This document shows positions 10,062 through 18,820 of a DNA stretch of 64,000 bases, piece by piece; the stretch's first letter is position 1; each line of letters starts with the position of its first letter. The position numbers were made by a program, and so were the translations under genes. This DNA is from Prosthecobacter sp. SYSU 5D2 (GTDB lineage Bacteria > Verrucomicrobiota > Verrucomicrobiia > Verrucomicrobiales > Verrucomicrobiaceae), in contig NZ_JBBYXL010000012.1 in the NCBI RefSeq assembly GCF_039655865.1, forward strand, positions 124,001 to 188,000. Reading direction: 5' to 3'. The notes below the pieces were generated by a model. The model worked only from the letters and a program-made list of their open reading frames with translations, made no database searches and was not told where the DNA came from.

Positions 10062-11288
10062 TCAGAGGGCAGGCGAATGGGCCTTGGGATCGAGCTGCTT
10101 ATAGACGCCGAAGTCGTAGTAGAAGTAGCGTTTGGCGATCTTGTACATCCAATGCTTTTCGGGGATCTCTTCCTCTTCGCGCCACTGGCTGGTGCGGGGC
10201 GTCATGGCTTCGAGCTCGGCCATGGCGGTCTGACGGATGGTGGTGTCTTTGGCTCCGTGCTTTAGGGCGAGGTCTTTGACGAGGTCCGGGCGCTCCAGGA
10301 CGATGCAGCCGCGGGTGTGGCGGGCGGCGGTTTCGCGGAAGTCCTTGAGGAAGCCGGACTCGTTGAAGACGTCGAAGATGTCGCGGTCGGTGCGGATGTT
10401 TTCGGTGGCGAACTGGATGATGGGGCAGGGCTCCAGGCCGCCGGTGGGGCCGATGTGGTGGCTGATGCCGGTGGCCATGGGACAGAGGGCCTTGCCCTGG
10501 TGGTCGTAATAAGCGTCCACGATGGCGATGGGCATCTCCGCCCGCATGGAGGTGACGAAGCGGCGGACCTGGGTGATCTGGTCCGGGGTGAGGGCGAGCT
10601 GGTCGTTGATCTTGGGGCCGACGGGGCGGTAGGTGTGGTACCAGGTATAGTGGACGCCCATATCAATGAGCTTTTGCAGCCACTCGCGGGTGAGAAGGTC
10701 GTTGATGTTGGTCTGGCAGAGGCTGGTGGCCACGCCGGTCATGAGCTTGGCATCCAGGCAGTTTTGCAGTCCGCGAAGGGTTTTGTTGAGAACGTCTTTT
10801 TTGCCCCGGCGCTCGTCGCTGACGGTGCTGTTGCCTTCGACGCTGACCAGCGGGGTGGAATTGCCGATTTTACGGAGGGCATCGGCGGTCTTGGCGGTGA
10901 TGAACTGGCCGTTGGTGAAGATTTGGAAGTAGCAGTCCGGGTGCATGGCCAGGAGGTCCAGCAGCTCGGGATGCATGAAGGGCTCGCCCCCGAGGAGGCC
11001 GAAGAAGGCATTGCCGTGTTTTTTGCCGTCGTTGATGATCTTGTTCAGCTCATCCAGGCTGATGGCCTCCCGTGGTTTGTCCACATCCACCCAGCAGCCC
11101 TGGCAGCGGAGGTTGCAGGAGTTGAGGATGGAGATGTAGAGGAAGGGCGGGAAGTAGGTGCCCTGCTCCATGCGCTTTTTGAAAAGCATGACGGAGCGCG
11201 CACCTTTGTAGCCAAAGTTCCAGGCGATCTTCGTGAGACACTTGGGGTCCACGGTGCGCAGCATGCGGGAGGTGAGGGAAAAGATCAT
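10062..11288 (-). CDS. Radical SAM protein with C-terminal cysteines
   Basis: A radical SAM enzyme of about 408 residues from the ATG at 11288. The frame is open to a TTG at 11336, and neither start has a clear ribosome-binding site. The SAM cluster motif CNLRCQGC sits at about residues 58-65, followed by the GGEPFMHPELL segment that contacts SAM. Further cysteines in the C-terminal half (ALCPMA, EPCPII, RGCIVL) suggest an auxiliary cluster of the SPASM/DUF3463 kind. The overall shape recalls HpnH-like or peptide/lipid-modifying radical SAM proteins, but the substrate is unknown. A terminator separates it from the upstream lipoprotein gene. Confidence 0.85.
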   Translation of the reverse strand: MIFSLTSRMLRTVDPKCLTKIAWNFGYKGARSVMLFKKRMEQGTYFPPFLYISILNSCNLRCQGCWVDVDKPREAISLDELNKIINDGKKHGNAFFGLLGGEPFMHPELLDLLAMHPDCYFQIFTNGQFITAKTADALRKIGNSTPLVSVEGNSTVSDERRGKKDVLNKTLRGLQNCLDAKLMTGVATSLCQTNINDLLTREWLQKLIDMGVHYTWYHTYRPVGPKINDQLALTPDQITQVRRFVTSMRAEMPIAIVDAYYDHQGKALCPMATGISHHIGPTGGLEPCPIIQFATENIRTDRDIFDVFNESGFLKDFRETAARHTRGCIVLERPDLVKDLALKHGAKDTTIRQTAMAELEAMTPRTSQWREEEEIPEKHWMYKIAKRYFYYDFGVYKQLDPKAHSPAL

Positions 11289-11380
11289 CAGAAAGGGATT
11301 ACGGACGGAAAGGGAGGGCAGTAACAGCCGGTCCAAGGTAACGGTGAAAGCAGGGCAGATCGCGCAAAAGTGTGAAAAAC

Positions 11381-11409
11381 AAAAGGCAGCCTTTTGGGGG
11401 CTGCCTTTT
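11381..11409 (-). terminator. Terminator ending the coiled-coil/lipoprotein gene cluster
   Basis: AAAAGGCAGCC/GGCTGCCTTTT has an 11-bp stem with a 7-base loop. On the minus strand it runs into a T-rich tract, so it terminates transcription coming from the genes at 11430-13586. Confidence 0.85.
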
Positions 11410-11429
11410 GGAGTAGAGTTTAAAGAGGC

Positions 11430-11624
11430 TTAGCGGCTGCCTGGCATCATGGAGCCGTAACGGGCATTGCCTTCCCATTTGGGCGGACGGTTCCAGGGAA
11501 GGCTGCTGTCCCCTACGGCCGGAGGTGGAACACGCTCGCGTTTACGTTCTTCCGTGGCACAGGAAGCCAGCATCTGAACCAGGACTAATGCAAGGAGGGA
11601 TTGGAGGATGAGACGGGGAGACAT
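11430..11624 (-). CDS. Small lipoprotein, unknown function
   Basis: A 64-residue protein with a lipoprotein signal peptide ending in the lipobox LASC (Cys22), so it is lipid-anchored after cleavage. The mature part of about 43 residues is rich in Pro, Arg and Trp and shows no known domain. It lies 27 bp downstream of the shorter coiled-coil protein and just before a terminator, so it is the last gene of that cluster. It may be a small partner of the coiled-coil proteins, but this rests on position alone. Confidence 0.75.
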   Translation of the reverse strand: MSPRLILQSLLALVLVQMLASCATEERKRERVPPPAVGDSSLPWNRPPKWEGNARYGSMMPGSR

Positions 11625-11651
11625 GGCTCAGACGCTACGCCTAAAGACGGG

Positions 11652-12437
11652 TTATTGGTACAGGTTTTCCAAGATGACGCGATCCCCAGGGGCAATAGTC
11701 ATGCCTTCAGCGAGGGTATCCGGAAGGATGTTGGCGACGGTGCGGTCTCCCTGAACGGAAACGATGCTAAGCTTGCCAACGGTCTGGGTGCCACGGGTGA
11801 CAAGGAGTTTGGTAGCCTCGGTGATGCCTTTAGTCTGGCCAGCGTTGACAATGACAAAACCCCAGTCGCTGTTGACGGCGACGATCTGGGCGGAAAGAGA
11901 ATTGCGATCGAAACCTTTTTTGCGCTCTTCGATTTTGCGGATGAGATCATCCAGGCCTTTGCGGGTTTCGGCGACTTTGGCCTCTTCAGCAGAGACTTCC
12001 TTCTTTTTCTCCTCGGCCTCGACCTGGAGGTCGGCGATGGCCTTTTTGATTTTGTTCATGTCCTCAACCAGGGTCTCCGGCTTGACGCCCTGGGGAAGCC
12101 TGTCCAGCTTTACCTTCAGTTCAGCGAGCTTGGCATTGCGACCGTCGAGTTCATCCTGAGTGCGCTTGGTATCATTGTCAGCACTGGCGATTTTGAGCTT
12201 CTGCGCTTTGATCTTTTCGGCTTCGACATCAAGCTCCTGCTTCACAGCATCCGCTTCATTCGCAACCTGAGTGACCTGCTCAACGCTTTTTTTGGCGGCA
12301 TTGAGCTCGGCCTGCACTTTGACATTGGTGCTGGCGACGTTGTTACGCACTTCCACAAAAGCACGGCCGTTGTTGTAAGCGAAGAAGGTGGCGACGAGCA
12401 TCACCACGGCGCTGAGAATGAAAAGGACTTTGGTCAT
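11652..12437 (-). CDS. Membrane-anchored coiled-coil protein (shorter paralogue)
   Basis: A 261-residue protein. A signal anchor lies at about 1-22, then a long charged coiled coil (about 30-175), then a compact beta-rich C-terminal domain of about 85 residues (from SAQIVAVNSDWGFVIVNAG to PGDRVILENL). The C-terminal pattern, with DWGFVIVNAG, a GxxxG-like turn and a final PGDRV, resembles FlgT/MreC-like small barrels. The neighbouring upstream protein has the same architecture, so they are probably duplicated partners. The chain most likely faces the periplasm. A scaffold role in the envelope is plausible but unproven. Confidence 0.8.
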   Translation of the reverse strand: MTKVLFILSAVVMLVATFFAYNNGRAFVEVRNNVASTNVKVQAELNAAKKSVEQVTQVANEADAVKQELDVEAEKIKAQKLKIASADNDTKRTQDELDGRNAKLAELKVKLDRLPQGVKPETLVEDMNKIKKAIADLQVEAEEKKKEVSAEEAKVAETRKGLDDLIRKIEERKKGFDRNSLSAQIVAVNSDWGFVIVNAGQTKGITEATKLLVTRGTQTVGKLSIVSVQGDRTVANILPDTLAEGMTIAPGDRVILENLYQ

Positions 12438-12491
12438 TGGGGAGAAAAGAAAAGGTTACCTGGCGGGAGTCGGGTAAGGGAACGGAGAGGA

Positions 12492-13586
12492 TCAGTTGAA
12501 AGGATCGGAAGTCATTGAGGCACCGCCAGCAGGAGCCGCCGGAGGCGTGGCAGGAGCACCGAAAGGATCCGAAGCGGGAGCCGGAGCAGCCGGTGTGGCA
12601 GGGGCACCAAATGGATCCGAAGCGGGAGCAGGTGCCGGAGTGGCAGGAGCGCCGAAAGGATCGGAGCCCATTGCGGGAGCAGGGGCGGCTGGAGCACCAA
12701 ATGGATCGGAGCCCATGGGAGCAGCCGGTGTGTCAGCGTCCATCTGGGGAGCAGGGGTTTCCGTAGGCGGTGTGGTACCGTCGGTCATAGGCTTGGGAGG
12801 GGCTTCGGAGCTCTGCTTGGCGGCGGCCACGACGGTATCGCCCGCACGGATTGAATTGCCTTCCAAAAGACTGCCGGGGATGAGATCGGCGATGGCACCG
12901 TACTGCTCAACGTTGCGCACCTTCAGCTTGGCGATGACCTGGCGGCCCCGCTTGACTTCAAGGTCAGCATTGGCAAAAACGCCTTGGGAATTGCCTTTGC
13001 TCAAGATGGCAAAGTCCCACTCTGGGAAATACTGGGCCACGCGGGCGGTGAAGTCCGGTGCGACAATGCCGCGACGGCCTTGGGCTTCGGTATCACGAAG
13101 TTTGGTGATCTGGCTGACGACGTAATCATACTGCTCCTTGGCGGAGGCGACACGCTGGGTCTGGTTGGCGACGGCGCCTTCAGCATCCTGCTGCTCTTTT
13201 TTGAGCTTTTCGATCTGGGCGACGAGTTTTTCGATGTCCCCGGCGTCGGCGATCTGTTTTTCCACGGAAGTGACCTGGGCGGTGACCTGCTCGAGGTTTC
13301 CTTTGATGACGGCCAGAGCGGCTTCTTTTTCCTGGGCTTCGGCGGTGAGCTTCAGCACTTCTTCACGGGCGGCATCGCGGTCTTTTTGAGCCGTGGCGAG
13401 CATTTCCTGTCTGGATTTGAGGGAATCATCCCCTTCAGCCTTGCGTTCCTGGGCCGCCTTAAGATTGGCATTGGCAAACGACAGGCGGATACGCTCCTTT
13501 TCGAGGTCCTGTTGATTGAGCCAAGCGAAGAAGGCAGCGCCTGCGAGGCAGGCACCAGAGAGTGCAGAGAGAATCTTCCAGAGCAT
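12492..13586 (-). CDS. Membrane-anchored coiled-coil protein with SDPF repeats
   Basis: A 364-residue protein with an N-terminal membrane anchor (about 3-22) and a coiled coil (about 30-165). A C-terminal domain of about 85 residues, from APDFTARVAQYFPEWDFAIL to RAGDTVVAA, is related to that of the downstream protein. Unlike its paralogue it ends in a Pro/Ala-rich low-complexity tail with five SDPF units starting at about residues 293, 308, 323, 339 and 360. The tail is probably disordered and may bind a partner. The gene is first of a three-gene unit (this gene, the shorter paralogue, the small lipoprotein) with its own likely promoter. Confidence 0.82.
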   Translation of the reverse strand: MLWKILSALSGACLAGAAFFAWLNQQDLEKERIRLSFANANLKAAQERKAEGDDSLKSRQEMLATAQKDRDAAREEVLKLTAEAQEKEAALAVIKGNLEQVTAQVTSVEKQIADAGDIEKLVAQIEKLKKEQQDAEGAVANQTQRVASAKEQYDYVVSQITKLRDTEAQGRRGIVAPDFTARVAQYFPEWDFAILSKGNSQGVFANADLEVKRGRQVIAKLKVRNVEQYGAIADLIPGSLLEGNSIRAGDTVVAAAKQSSEAPPKPMTDGTTPPTETPAPQMDADTPAAPMGSDPFGAPAAPAPAMGSDPFGAPATPAPAPASDPFGAPATPAAPAPASDPFGAPATPPAAPAGGASMTSDPFN

Positions 13587-13621
13587 GATGTTGTTGTTGG
13601 GAAATGTGAATTAAGTCCTGT

Positions 13622-13650
13622 GTTCTACCGAATATGCGCTTTTTCGACAA
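13622..13650 (-). promoter_or_regulatory. Probable promoter of the coiled-coil gene cluster
   Basis: On the minus strand TTGTCG (13650-13645) and TAGAAC (13627-13622) are spaced by 17 bp, 36 bp upstream of the start codon at 13586. Confidence 0.5.
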
Positions 13651-13741
13651 CACCATTTTTTACATCCGGTCATTTAGTGGAAAATTTATGGCGGAAAGAT
13701 TTTTTTTGCCGCTTGTCGTGGCGGATTCTTTGCACTAATCA

Positions 13742-13842
13742 GGAGATGTCAGGGGCCGTGGATGTCCAGCTTGTGAACCCCGCCAGGTCCTGACGGAAGC
13801 AACGGCAGCATGCCTGTCCATGCTGCGGCTCCCTGACACTCC
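13742..13842 (+). ncRNA. ffs: Signal recognition particle RNA (4.5S-like, small bacterial type)
   Basis: The conserved domain IV core is recognisable: GTGAACCCCGCCAGGTCC, then a tetraloop, then GGAAGCAACGGCAGC, which matches the Ffh-binding symmetric and asymmetric loops. The ends pair (GTCAGGG at 13748-13754 with CCCTGAC at 13831-13837, and GGAG with CTCC outside), giving the usual rod of about 100 bases. The RNA joins Ffh to target ribosomes to FtsY. The apical tetraloop reads TGAC instead of the common GGAA (GNRA class). Confidence 0.88.
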
Positions 13843-13913
13843 CCTCCGCCTCCATGATGAGCGGAGTTGCCATGCGCAGAAGGCTCGCCACAGTCGTAGC
13901 CCCTTTCCCAGCC

Positions 13914-15449
13914 ATGTCGAAATCTCCCACCTCCCCTTCCCCAGGCATCTGTTATCTCGTCGGCGCCGGTCCCGGTGATCCGGGCCTGCTGACGATCAAA
14001 GGCAAGGAATGCATCGAGGCAGCGGATGTACTGGTCTATGACTATCTGTGCAATCCGGAGCTGCTGCGCCATGCCCGGCCCGGCACGGAAAGAATGTATG
14101 TGGGAAAAAAGGCCAAGGACCACACGCTGACGCAGGATCAGATCAACGAACTGATCGTGAAGCTGACGCGCGAGGGCAAGGTGGTGACCCGGTTAAAGGG
14201 GGGCGATCCGGTGCTCTTCGGCCGTGGTGCTGAGGAGGCGGCAGAGCTGGCGGAGGCAGGCGTGGCCTTTGAGATCGTGCCGGGCATCACGAGTGCGATT
14301 GCCGGTCCGGCCTATGCAGGGATTCCGGTGACGCATCGTGACCACTGCAGCCAGCTGACGATATTTACCGGGCATGAGGACCCGACGAAAGAGGAAACGA
14401 GCCTGGACTATGCCAAACTGGCGAAGGCGGACGGAACGAAGGTCTTCCTGATGGGCGTGGAGCGCATGGAGGAGATCACGGGCAAGTTCATGGAAAACGG
14501 GGCGAACCCGGACACGCCGATGGCGCTGGTGCGCTGGGCCACGCATGGACGGCAGCAGACGCTGGTGGCCACGCTGGGAACGATGGCGGCCAAGGTGAAG
14601 GAGGCGGGATTTAAAGCCCCGGCAGTCGCCGTGGTGGGGGATGTGGTGAAGGAGCGGAAGAACATCAACTGGTTTGAAAACCGGCCGCTCTTTGGCAAGC
14701 GAATCATCGTCACACGCACCCGCCAGCAGGCCGGAGTGCTGAGCAAGAAACTGCGCACCCTGGGGGCGGACGTGATCGAGCTGCCGACGATCCGCATCGA
14801 GGAGCCGCAAAACCCCATGCTGTTTGGCGAGCTGGTGCAGGACTGCCACCAGTATGAGTGGATTGTCTTTACCAGTCCAAATGCGGTGGAGGCGTTCTTT
14901 AAAATGTTTTATAAGCTGTACAATGACGCCCGCAGCATCGGCGGCGTGCGCATTGCGGTGGTGGGTCCGGGCACGGCGGAAAAGGTGAAGGAATACCACC
15001 TGGCAGTGGACTTGATGCCGGAGAAGAATTTTGTGGCCGAGGGTCTGGTGGCGGCGCTGAAGGAGCACCAGAATATGGAGAACGTGAATGTGCTGTGGGT
15101 TCGTGGCGAGGAGACGCGGGAGGTCATTGCCAATGAACTGACGGGCCTGGGCGCAATTGTGGACGAGGCCATTGCCTACCGCACGGTGCCTGAAAAAGAG
15201 GACAACCTGGAGGCGATCGCCCGCGTGGTGAACGAGGGGGCCGATATGATCACCTTCACCAGCGCGAGCACGGTGGAGTGTTTTCTAAATCTGAAACTGG
15301 CCCTGCCTGCCGGCATCAAAGTGGCAAGCATCGGCCCCATCACCTCAGCCGCCGCACGCAAGCTGGGGCTGACGGTGGACGTGGAGGCGGAGACCAACAC
15401 GATCCCCGGGCTGGTGGCGGCGGTGGAGAAATACTGGCAGCAGGGGTGA
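13914..15449 (+). CDS. CobA-HemD fusion: uroporphyrinogen-III methyltransferase/synthase
   Basis: A 511-residue fusion. Residues about 13-255 are a uroporphyrinogen-III C-methyltransferase (YLVGAGPGDPGLLT at the N-terminus, LKGGDPVLFGRG, and PGITSAIAGPAYAGIPVTHR). Residues about 265-510 are a uroporphyrinogen-III synthase (HemD) that cyclises hydroxymethylbilane. The two steps lead to precorrin-2, towards sirohaem or cobalamin. The ATG at 13914 is preferred over upstream ATGs at 13854 and 13872 because the methyltransferase fold starts about a dozen residues later. Other haem genes are not adjacent; the SRP RNA lies just upstream. Confidence 0.95.
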   Translation: MSKSPTSPSPGICYLVGAGPGDPGLLTIKGKECIEAADVLVYDYLCNPELLRHARPGTERMYVGKKAKDHTLTQDQINELIVKLTREGKVVTRLKGGDPVLFGRGAEEAAELAEAGVAFEIVPGITSAIAGPAYAGIPVTHRDHCSQLTIFTGHEDPTKEETSLDYAKLAKADGTKVFLMGVERMEEITGKFMENGANPDTPMALVRWATHGRQQTLVATLGTMAAKVKEAGFKAPAVAVVGDVVKERKNINWFENRPLFGKRIIVTRTRQQAGVLSKKLRTLGADVIELPTIRIEEPQNPMLFGELVQDCHQYEWIVFTSPNAVEAFFKMFYKLYNDARSIGGVRIAVVGPGTAEKVKEYHLAVDLMPEKNFVAEGLVAALKEHQNMENVNVLWVRGEETREVIANELTGLGAIVDEAIAYRTVPEKEDNLEAIARVVNEGADMITFTSASTVECFLNLKLALPAGIKVASIGPITSAAARKLGLTVDVEAETNTIPGLVAAVEKYWQQG

Positions 15450-15506
15450 TGTGCTGCTCTTCAATAGTCAATGCCGGCAAGCGCCGCACCGGCACGGGGC
15501 CATCAC

Positions 15507-17069
15507 TCACTTGACGGAAGCCGCTGTGACGAGGTTTTGACGCTGTGTGGCGTCCAGACCTTCTCCGCTGAGGGCCAGCAAAAGTTCTGCGCACTCCCTG
15601 GCCTCTTTGAGATTGGGGGATGCTGGGTGCAGGCAGAGCTTCAGCGTGTCATACATTTCCTGGGCATTGAGAACGCGGACGGCGGCCTTGCCAGCCTGCT
15701 CCCGCACCACCGGGTCCAACGGCGGATCCAAAAGCAGCCATCGCAGCAGAGCCCGGTGTTCCTTGCTGCCCTGGGCTGCCATCATGGTCCGCCCCTGGAT
15801 GTGGGGCGTGGCCTCCCGCTCAGTGCCTGTCCGGACCAGGCTGTGCAGGCGCTGCAGCTCTGGCATGGTGGCGCCGATTTTTGCCGCTGCATCCCGACGG
15901 GCCTGCATGGCAGGAGACAGAGGCGGGAGTTCTTTGGCTTTTGTTTTAGTGATGACGGGTTTCGATGGAAGCGGGGCAGCAGAGGCGGGGGGACTTTCCA
16001 AAACCGGGTTGGGGGCCTCCACCGCATGAAAGGCAAAGGAAGGGGACGGCCTGTCATCTGAGGCTGAGGCAGTCACGGCGTATGCAGAGGCCGGAAGGAT
16101 GCCGGGGCTCCACGAAGCGGCCCACCAGCCAGCCAGCATCATGCAGAGGACGCCCAAGCCGAGGCCAAGTGCAAAGGTGGTAATGGGACTGGGCTTTCCA
16201 GAGATGGCAGCCCTGCTGCCGGCTGATTCCAGCAGGATCTGCCGCTGTCCGCTCCACAGCTCCCACCAGCAGCGGGGCACGGTGGCTTGAAAAAGGAGCA
16301 AGGTCTCCGCATCCCCGTGGAGCAGAGGCGATAGACGGCGCAATGCATCCAGAGCCTCCGGACTGTCCCATTCCCAGTCCTGCTCTGGATCACGCAAACG
16401 GCGGTTCCAGAAATGGCGGTCCTCCTGCGGCAGTGAGGCCAGCATCTGCCCGATATTGACCCACTGGGCAGCCTCCCGCAGCAGATGGGGATCCACGGAA
16501 TCCCGCAACAGCGGCCGGCAGGCCGCCAGCCAGCGCGGAGCCGGTCCCGGGCGCAAAACGCCTAACAAACTGGCCAGCAACGCCATGATCTGGCCTGCCT
16601 CATGTGAAAGGACAGGCGGCTGTGCCTCCAACAGTGCCTCCGCAAGCCGGACGAGTTTCTGGGTTTCCCCCTGGCGGGTCCACTGTGTGATGACTACCCG
16701 TGTAAGCAGACAGCACTGCTGACGCAGTTCTGCCACCAGATGGGACGGCTGGACAAGACTGGCGAGCCAGAGGCCGCTGTCATCAAAAGCCGTCAGGATG
16801 GCCTGGCTGCCTGTACGGGCAGACTCTGGATTGATGAAAGCTTGCTCACAAAAACGGCTGAGGCCAAACTCGGCACCGGTTTTGATGCCTGCCGGGTCTG
16901 GCAGAAGCGCGGTGGAGTCCTGGGCTGAGGAAACTGGGGCAGGAGGAGACGTAAAGAGATCTTCAGATGCCGGGACCAACGGATTTCCCGGAAGTATTAA
17001 GGCATCCGGCAACGGCACCCCCAGACCTGACAAGGTGCGGTCGGAGCTGGAGGTGGCTGGATCATTCAT
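15507..17069 (-). CDS. Hypothetical membrane protein
   Basis: A protein of about 520 residues from the ATG at 17069. The frame is open to 17204, but the upstream part looks like intergenic DNA and would overlap dusB. The first half is soluble and helical. A transmembrane segment sits near the middle (about residues 295-317, TFALGLGLGVLCMMLAGWWAASW). It is followed by a Pro/Ala/Ser-rich linker and a C-terminal helical domain with short leucine-rich repeats that resemble HEAT or TPR helices. No catalytic motif is recognised. It is divergent from dusB and convergent with the CobA-HemD gene. Confidence 0.7.
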   Translation of the reverse strand: MNDPATSSSDRTLSGLGVPLPDALILPGNPLVPASEDLFTSPPAPVSSAQDSTALLPDPAGIKTGAEFGLSRFCEQAFINPESARTGSQAILTAFDDSGLWLASLVQPSHLVAELRQQCCLLTRVVITQWTRQGETQKLVRLAEALLEAQPPVLSHEAGQIMALLASLLGVLRPGPAPRWLAACRPLLRDSVDPHLLREAAQWVNIGQMLASLPQEDRHFWNRRLRDPEQDWEWDSPEALDALRRLSPLLHGDAETLLLFQATVPRCWWELWSGQRQILLESAGSRAAISGKPSPITTFALGLGLGVLCMMLAGWWAASWSPGILPASAYAVTASASDDRPSPSFAFHAVEAPNPVLESPPASAAPLPSKPVITKTKAKELPPLSPAMQARRDAAAKIGATMPELQRLHSLVRTGTEREATPHIQGRTMMAAQGSKEHRALLRWLLLDPPLDPVVREQAGKAAVRVLNAQEMYDTLKLCLHPASPNLKEARECAELLLALSGEGLDATQRQNLVTAASVK

Positions 17070-17158
17070 GTTGAGTATCAAGGCATCATTGCAAGCGCTC
17101 CCATCGAGGAGTGCAAGCACGATCCTTGCCCATTGCTTAATTGGCGTTATTCTAGACC

Positions 17159-18193
17159 ATGCTTCCCTGGCTGCACAGCACGCAATTCCCTCTTTATCTG
17201 GCACCGATGGCCGGAGTGACTGACATGACCTTCAGAGGACTTTGTAAGGAACTGGGTGCCGATGTGATGGTGACTGAATTTGTCAGCGCTGAAGGCATCC
17301 TGCAGAGGGATGACCGCACGCGCCATTACACGGATTTTGACGAAGGCCAGCGGCCTCTGGGTGTGCAGCTATTTGGCGCGGATGGCGTGCGCATGGGGGA
17401 GGCGGCGCGGAAGGTCATTGACTGGAAGCAGCCGGACTTCATTGACATCAACTTCGGCTGCCCGGTGAACAAGGTGGTGTCCAAAAACGGCGGCTCGTCC
17501 CTTTTGAAAAACTGCCCGCTGCTGGCCGAGGTGGCGCGGGAGGTGGCCAAAGCGGTGCCCATCCCCGTGACGGCCAAAATGCGCACCGGCTGGGATGCGC
17601 AGAACATCAATGCGGTGGAGGTGGCGAAGATCCTGGAAGACTGCGGCATCCAGGCCATCACGGTGCACGGTCGCACCCGCGCACAAGGCTACACGGGGGT
17701 GGCGGACTGGGAGGTCATCGGCCAGGTGGCGGATGCGGTGAAGATCCCTGTCATCGGCAATGGGGACATCGCCAGCGGGATGGATGTGGAGGTGCGCCGC
17801 GCGCAGACGAATGTGAAGGGCATCATGATCGGCCGGGCAGCGATGGCCAATCCCTGGGTGTTTCAGGAAGCGAAGCAGTATCTCAGCACCGGCACGCATG
17901 CCGCACCGGCCACGGTGGAGCAGCGCTTTGCCTTCATGCGCCGGCATTGTGAGCTGGCCATCGCCCGCAGCAGCCGGGGGGGTGAGTTTGAAATCGTCCG
18001 CTCCATGCGCTCCCGCCTCATGGGCTACACGCGCAGCCTGCCAGGTGGCAAGTATCTGAGGGGCCGGTTTGGCCAGCTCGGCAGCCTGATGGAGCTGGAT
18101 GACATCCTGGCGGAATACCAGAGCCAGAGCGAGCGCTATGCCAGCCGCCAGGCGGCCGAAGAGGATGCGGCGGTGGAAGTGGAGGCAAATTGA
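17159..18193 (+). CDS. dusB: tRNA-dihydrouridine synthase DusB
   Basis: A 344-residue flavoprotein that reduces uridines in the tRNA D-loop. The N-terminal APMAGVTDMTFR motif, the catalytic Cys101 in DINFGCPVNKVV, TAKMRTGWD, TVHGRTRAQGYTG and GNGDI are all in place. These place it with the DusB branch. The C-terminal helical tRNA-binding domain is present. The start at 17159 (MLPWLHSTQFPLYLAPMAG) fits family length. Confidence 0.95.
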   Translation: MLPWLHSTQFPLYLAPMAGVTDMTFRGLCKELGADVMVTEFVSAEGILQRDDRTRHYTDFDEGQRPLGVQLFGADGVRMGEAARKVIDWKQPDFIDINFGCPVNKVVSKNGGSSLLKNCPLLAEVAREVAKAVPIPVTAKMRTGWDAQNINAVEVAKILEDCGIQAITVHGRTRAQGYTGVADWEVIGQVADAVKIPVIGNGDIASGMDVEVRRAQTNVKGIMIGRAAMANPWVFQEAKQYLSTGTHAAPATVEQRFAFMRRHCELAIARSSRGGEFEIVRSMRSRLMGYTRSLPGGKYLRGRFGQLGSLMELDDILAEYQSQSERYASRQAAEEDAAVEVEAN

Positions 18194-18241
18194 CCTGCCA
18201 TAGGGCTTGGCAAACGGCTGCATCCGGCGCAAGATGACCAC

Positions 18242-18784
18242 ATGGCCGATGAGACACCCCCGCCTATCCCCCGCGATCTCCATAGCGAGTACGAGGACCG
18301 TCCCTTTCGCCATTGCACGCGCTGCGGGGAGACGCTGGAAGATGACCAGGGCGGCTTCCAAATTTCCAAGGCCTACAAGCAGGGCGAGTGCGTGATGGAA
18401 TACGCGCTGTGCGACCACTGCCGGGTGAGCATGATGGAGGAATTTTCCCAGGAATCCAAAAAGCGCCTGGCCGAGTATCAGGATGAAAATGTGGACCTGC
18501 ACCGCGGGCTGCAGCACTGCTCCGTCTGCGGTGTGCAGCGCGGTGAAAAGGGCGTGGATGACTTTGTCATCACGGGCATCTGCGAGGGTATCAACCTGCT
18601 GCACAGCATCATGGTCTGCGGCAAATGCGGAGACGGCATCCAGGAGCTGATTTCTGTCAAAACCAGGGACACGTGGCGGCGCTTTGTGGATGAAAACTTC
18701 CCCGGCCCTCCGGGAGAGGGTGAGTATCCGGAGATCGAGGAAGCACCGGTGAATCCGATGGCCGTTTTTTCTCCGCAAAGCTGA
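18242..18784 (+). CDS. Zinc-ribbon-like hypothetical protein
   Basis: A 180-residue cytoplasmic protein with two CxxC-pair modules: CTRCG and CDHC at about residues 25-59, and CSVCG and CGKCG at about 92-128. Each is likely to bind one Zn ion. The C-terminal 50 residues are acidic and Pro-rich. No domain of known function is recognised, and the pairs could equally serve nucleic-acid or protein binding. It starts 48 bp after dusB and is probably in the same transcript. Confidence 0.7.
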   Translation: MADETPPPIPRDLHSEYEDRPFRHCTRCGETLEDDQGGFQISKAYKQGECVMEYALCDHCRVSMMEEFSQESKKRLAEYQDENVDLHRGLQHCSVCGVQRGEKGVDDFVITGICEGINLLHSIMVCGKCGDGIQELISVKTRDTWRRFVDENFPGPPGEGEYPEIEEAPVNPMAVFSPQS

Positions 18785-18820
18785 CGGATATCCTGGCACG
18801 ACCTTTGCAGGGACGATGCT

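Noticed and set aside
12492-13586. Reading the SDPF repeats as evidence for a clathrin-adaptor-like system in a PVC bacterium.
   Set aside because: The motif is short and the tail is low-complexity; nothing else in the window supports an endocytosis-like role.
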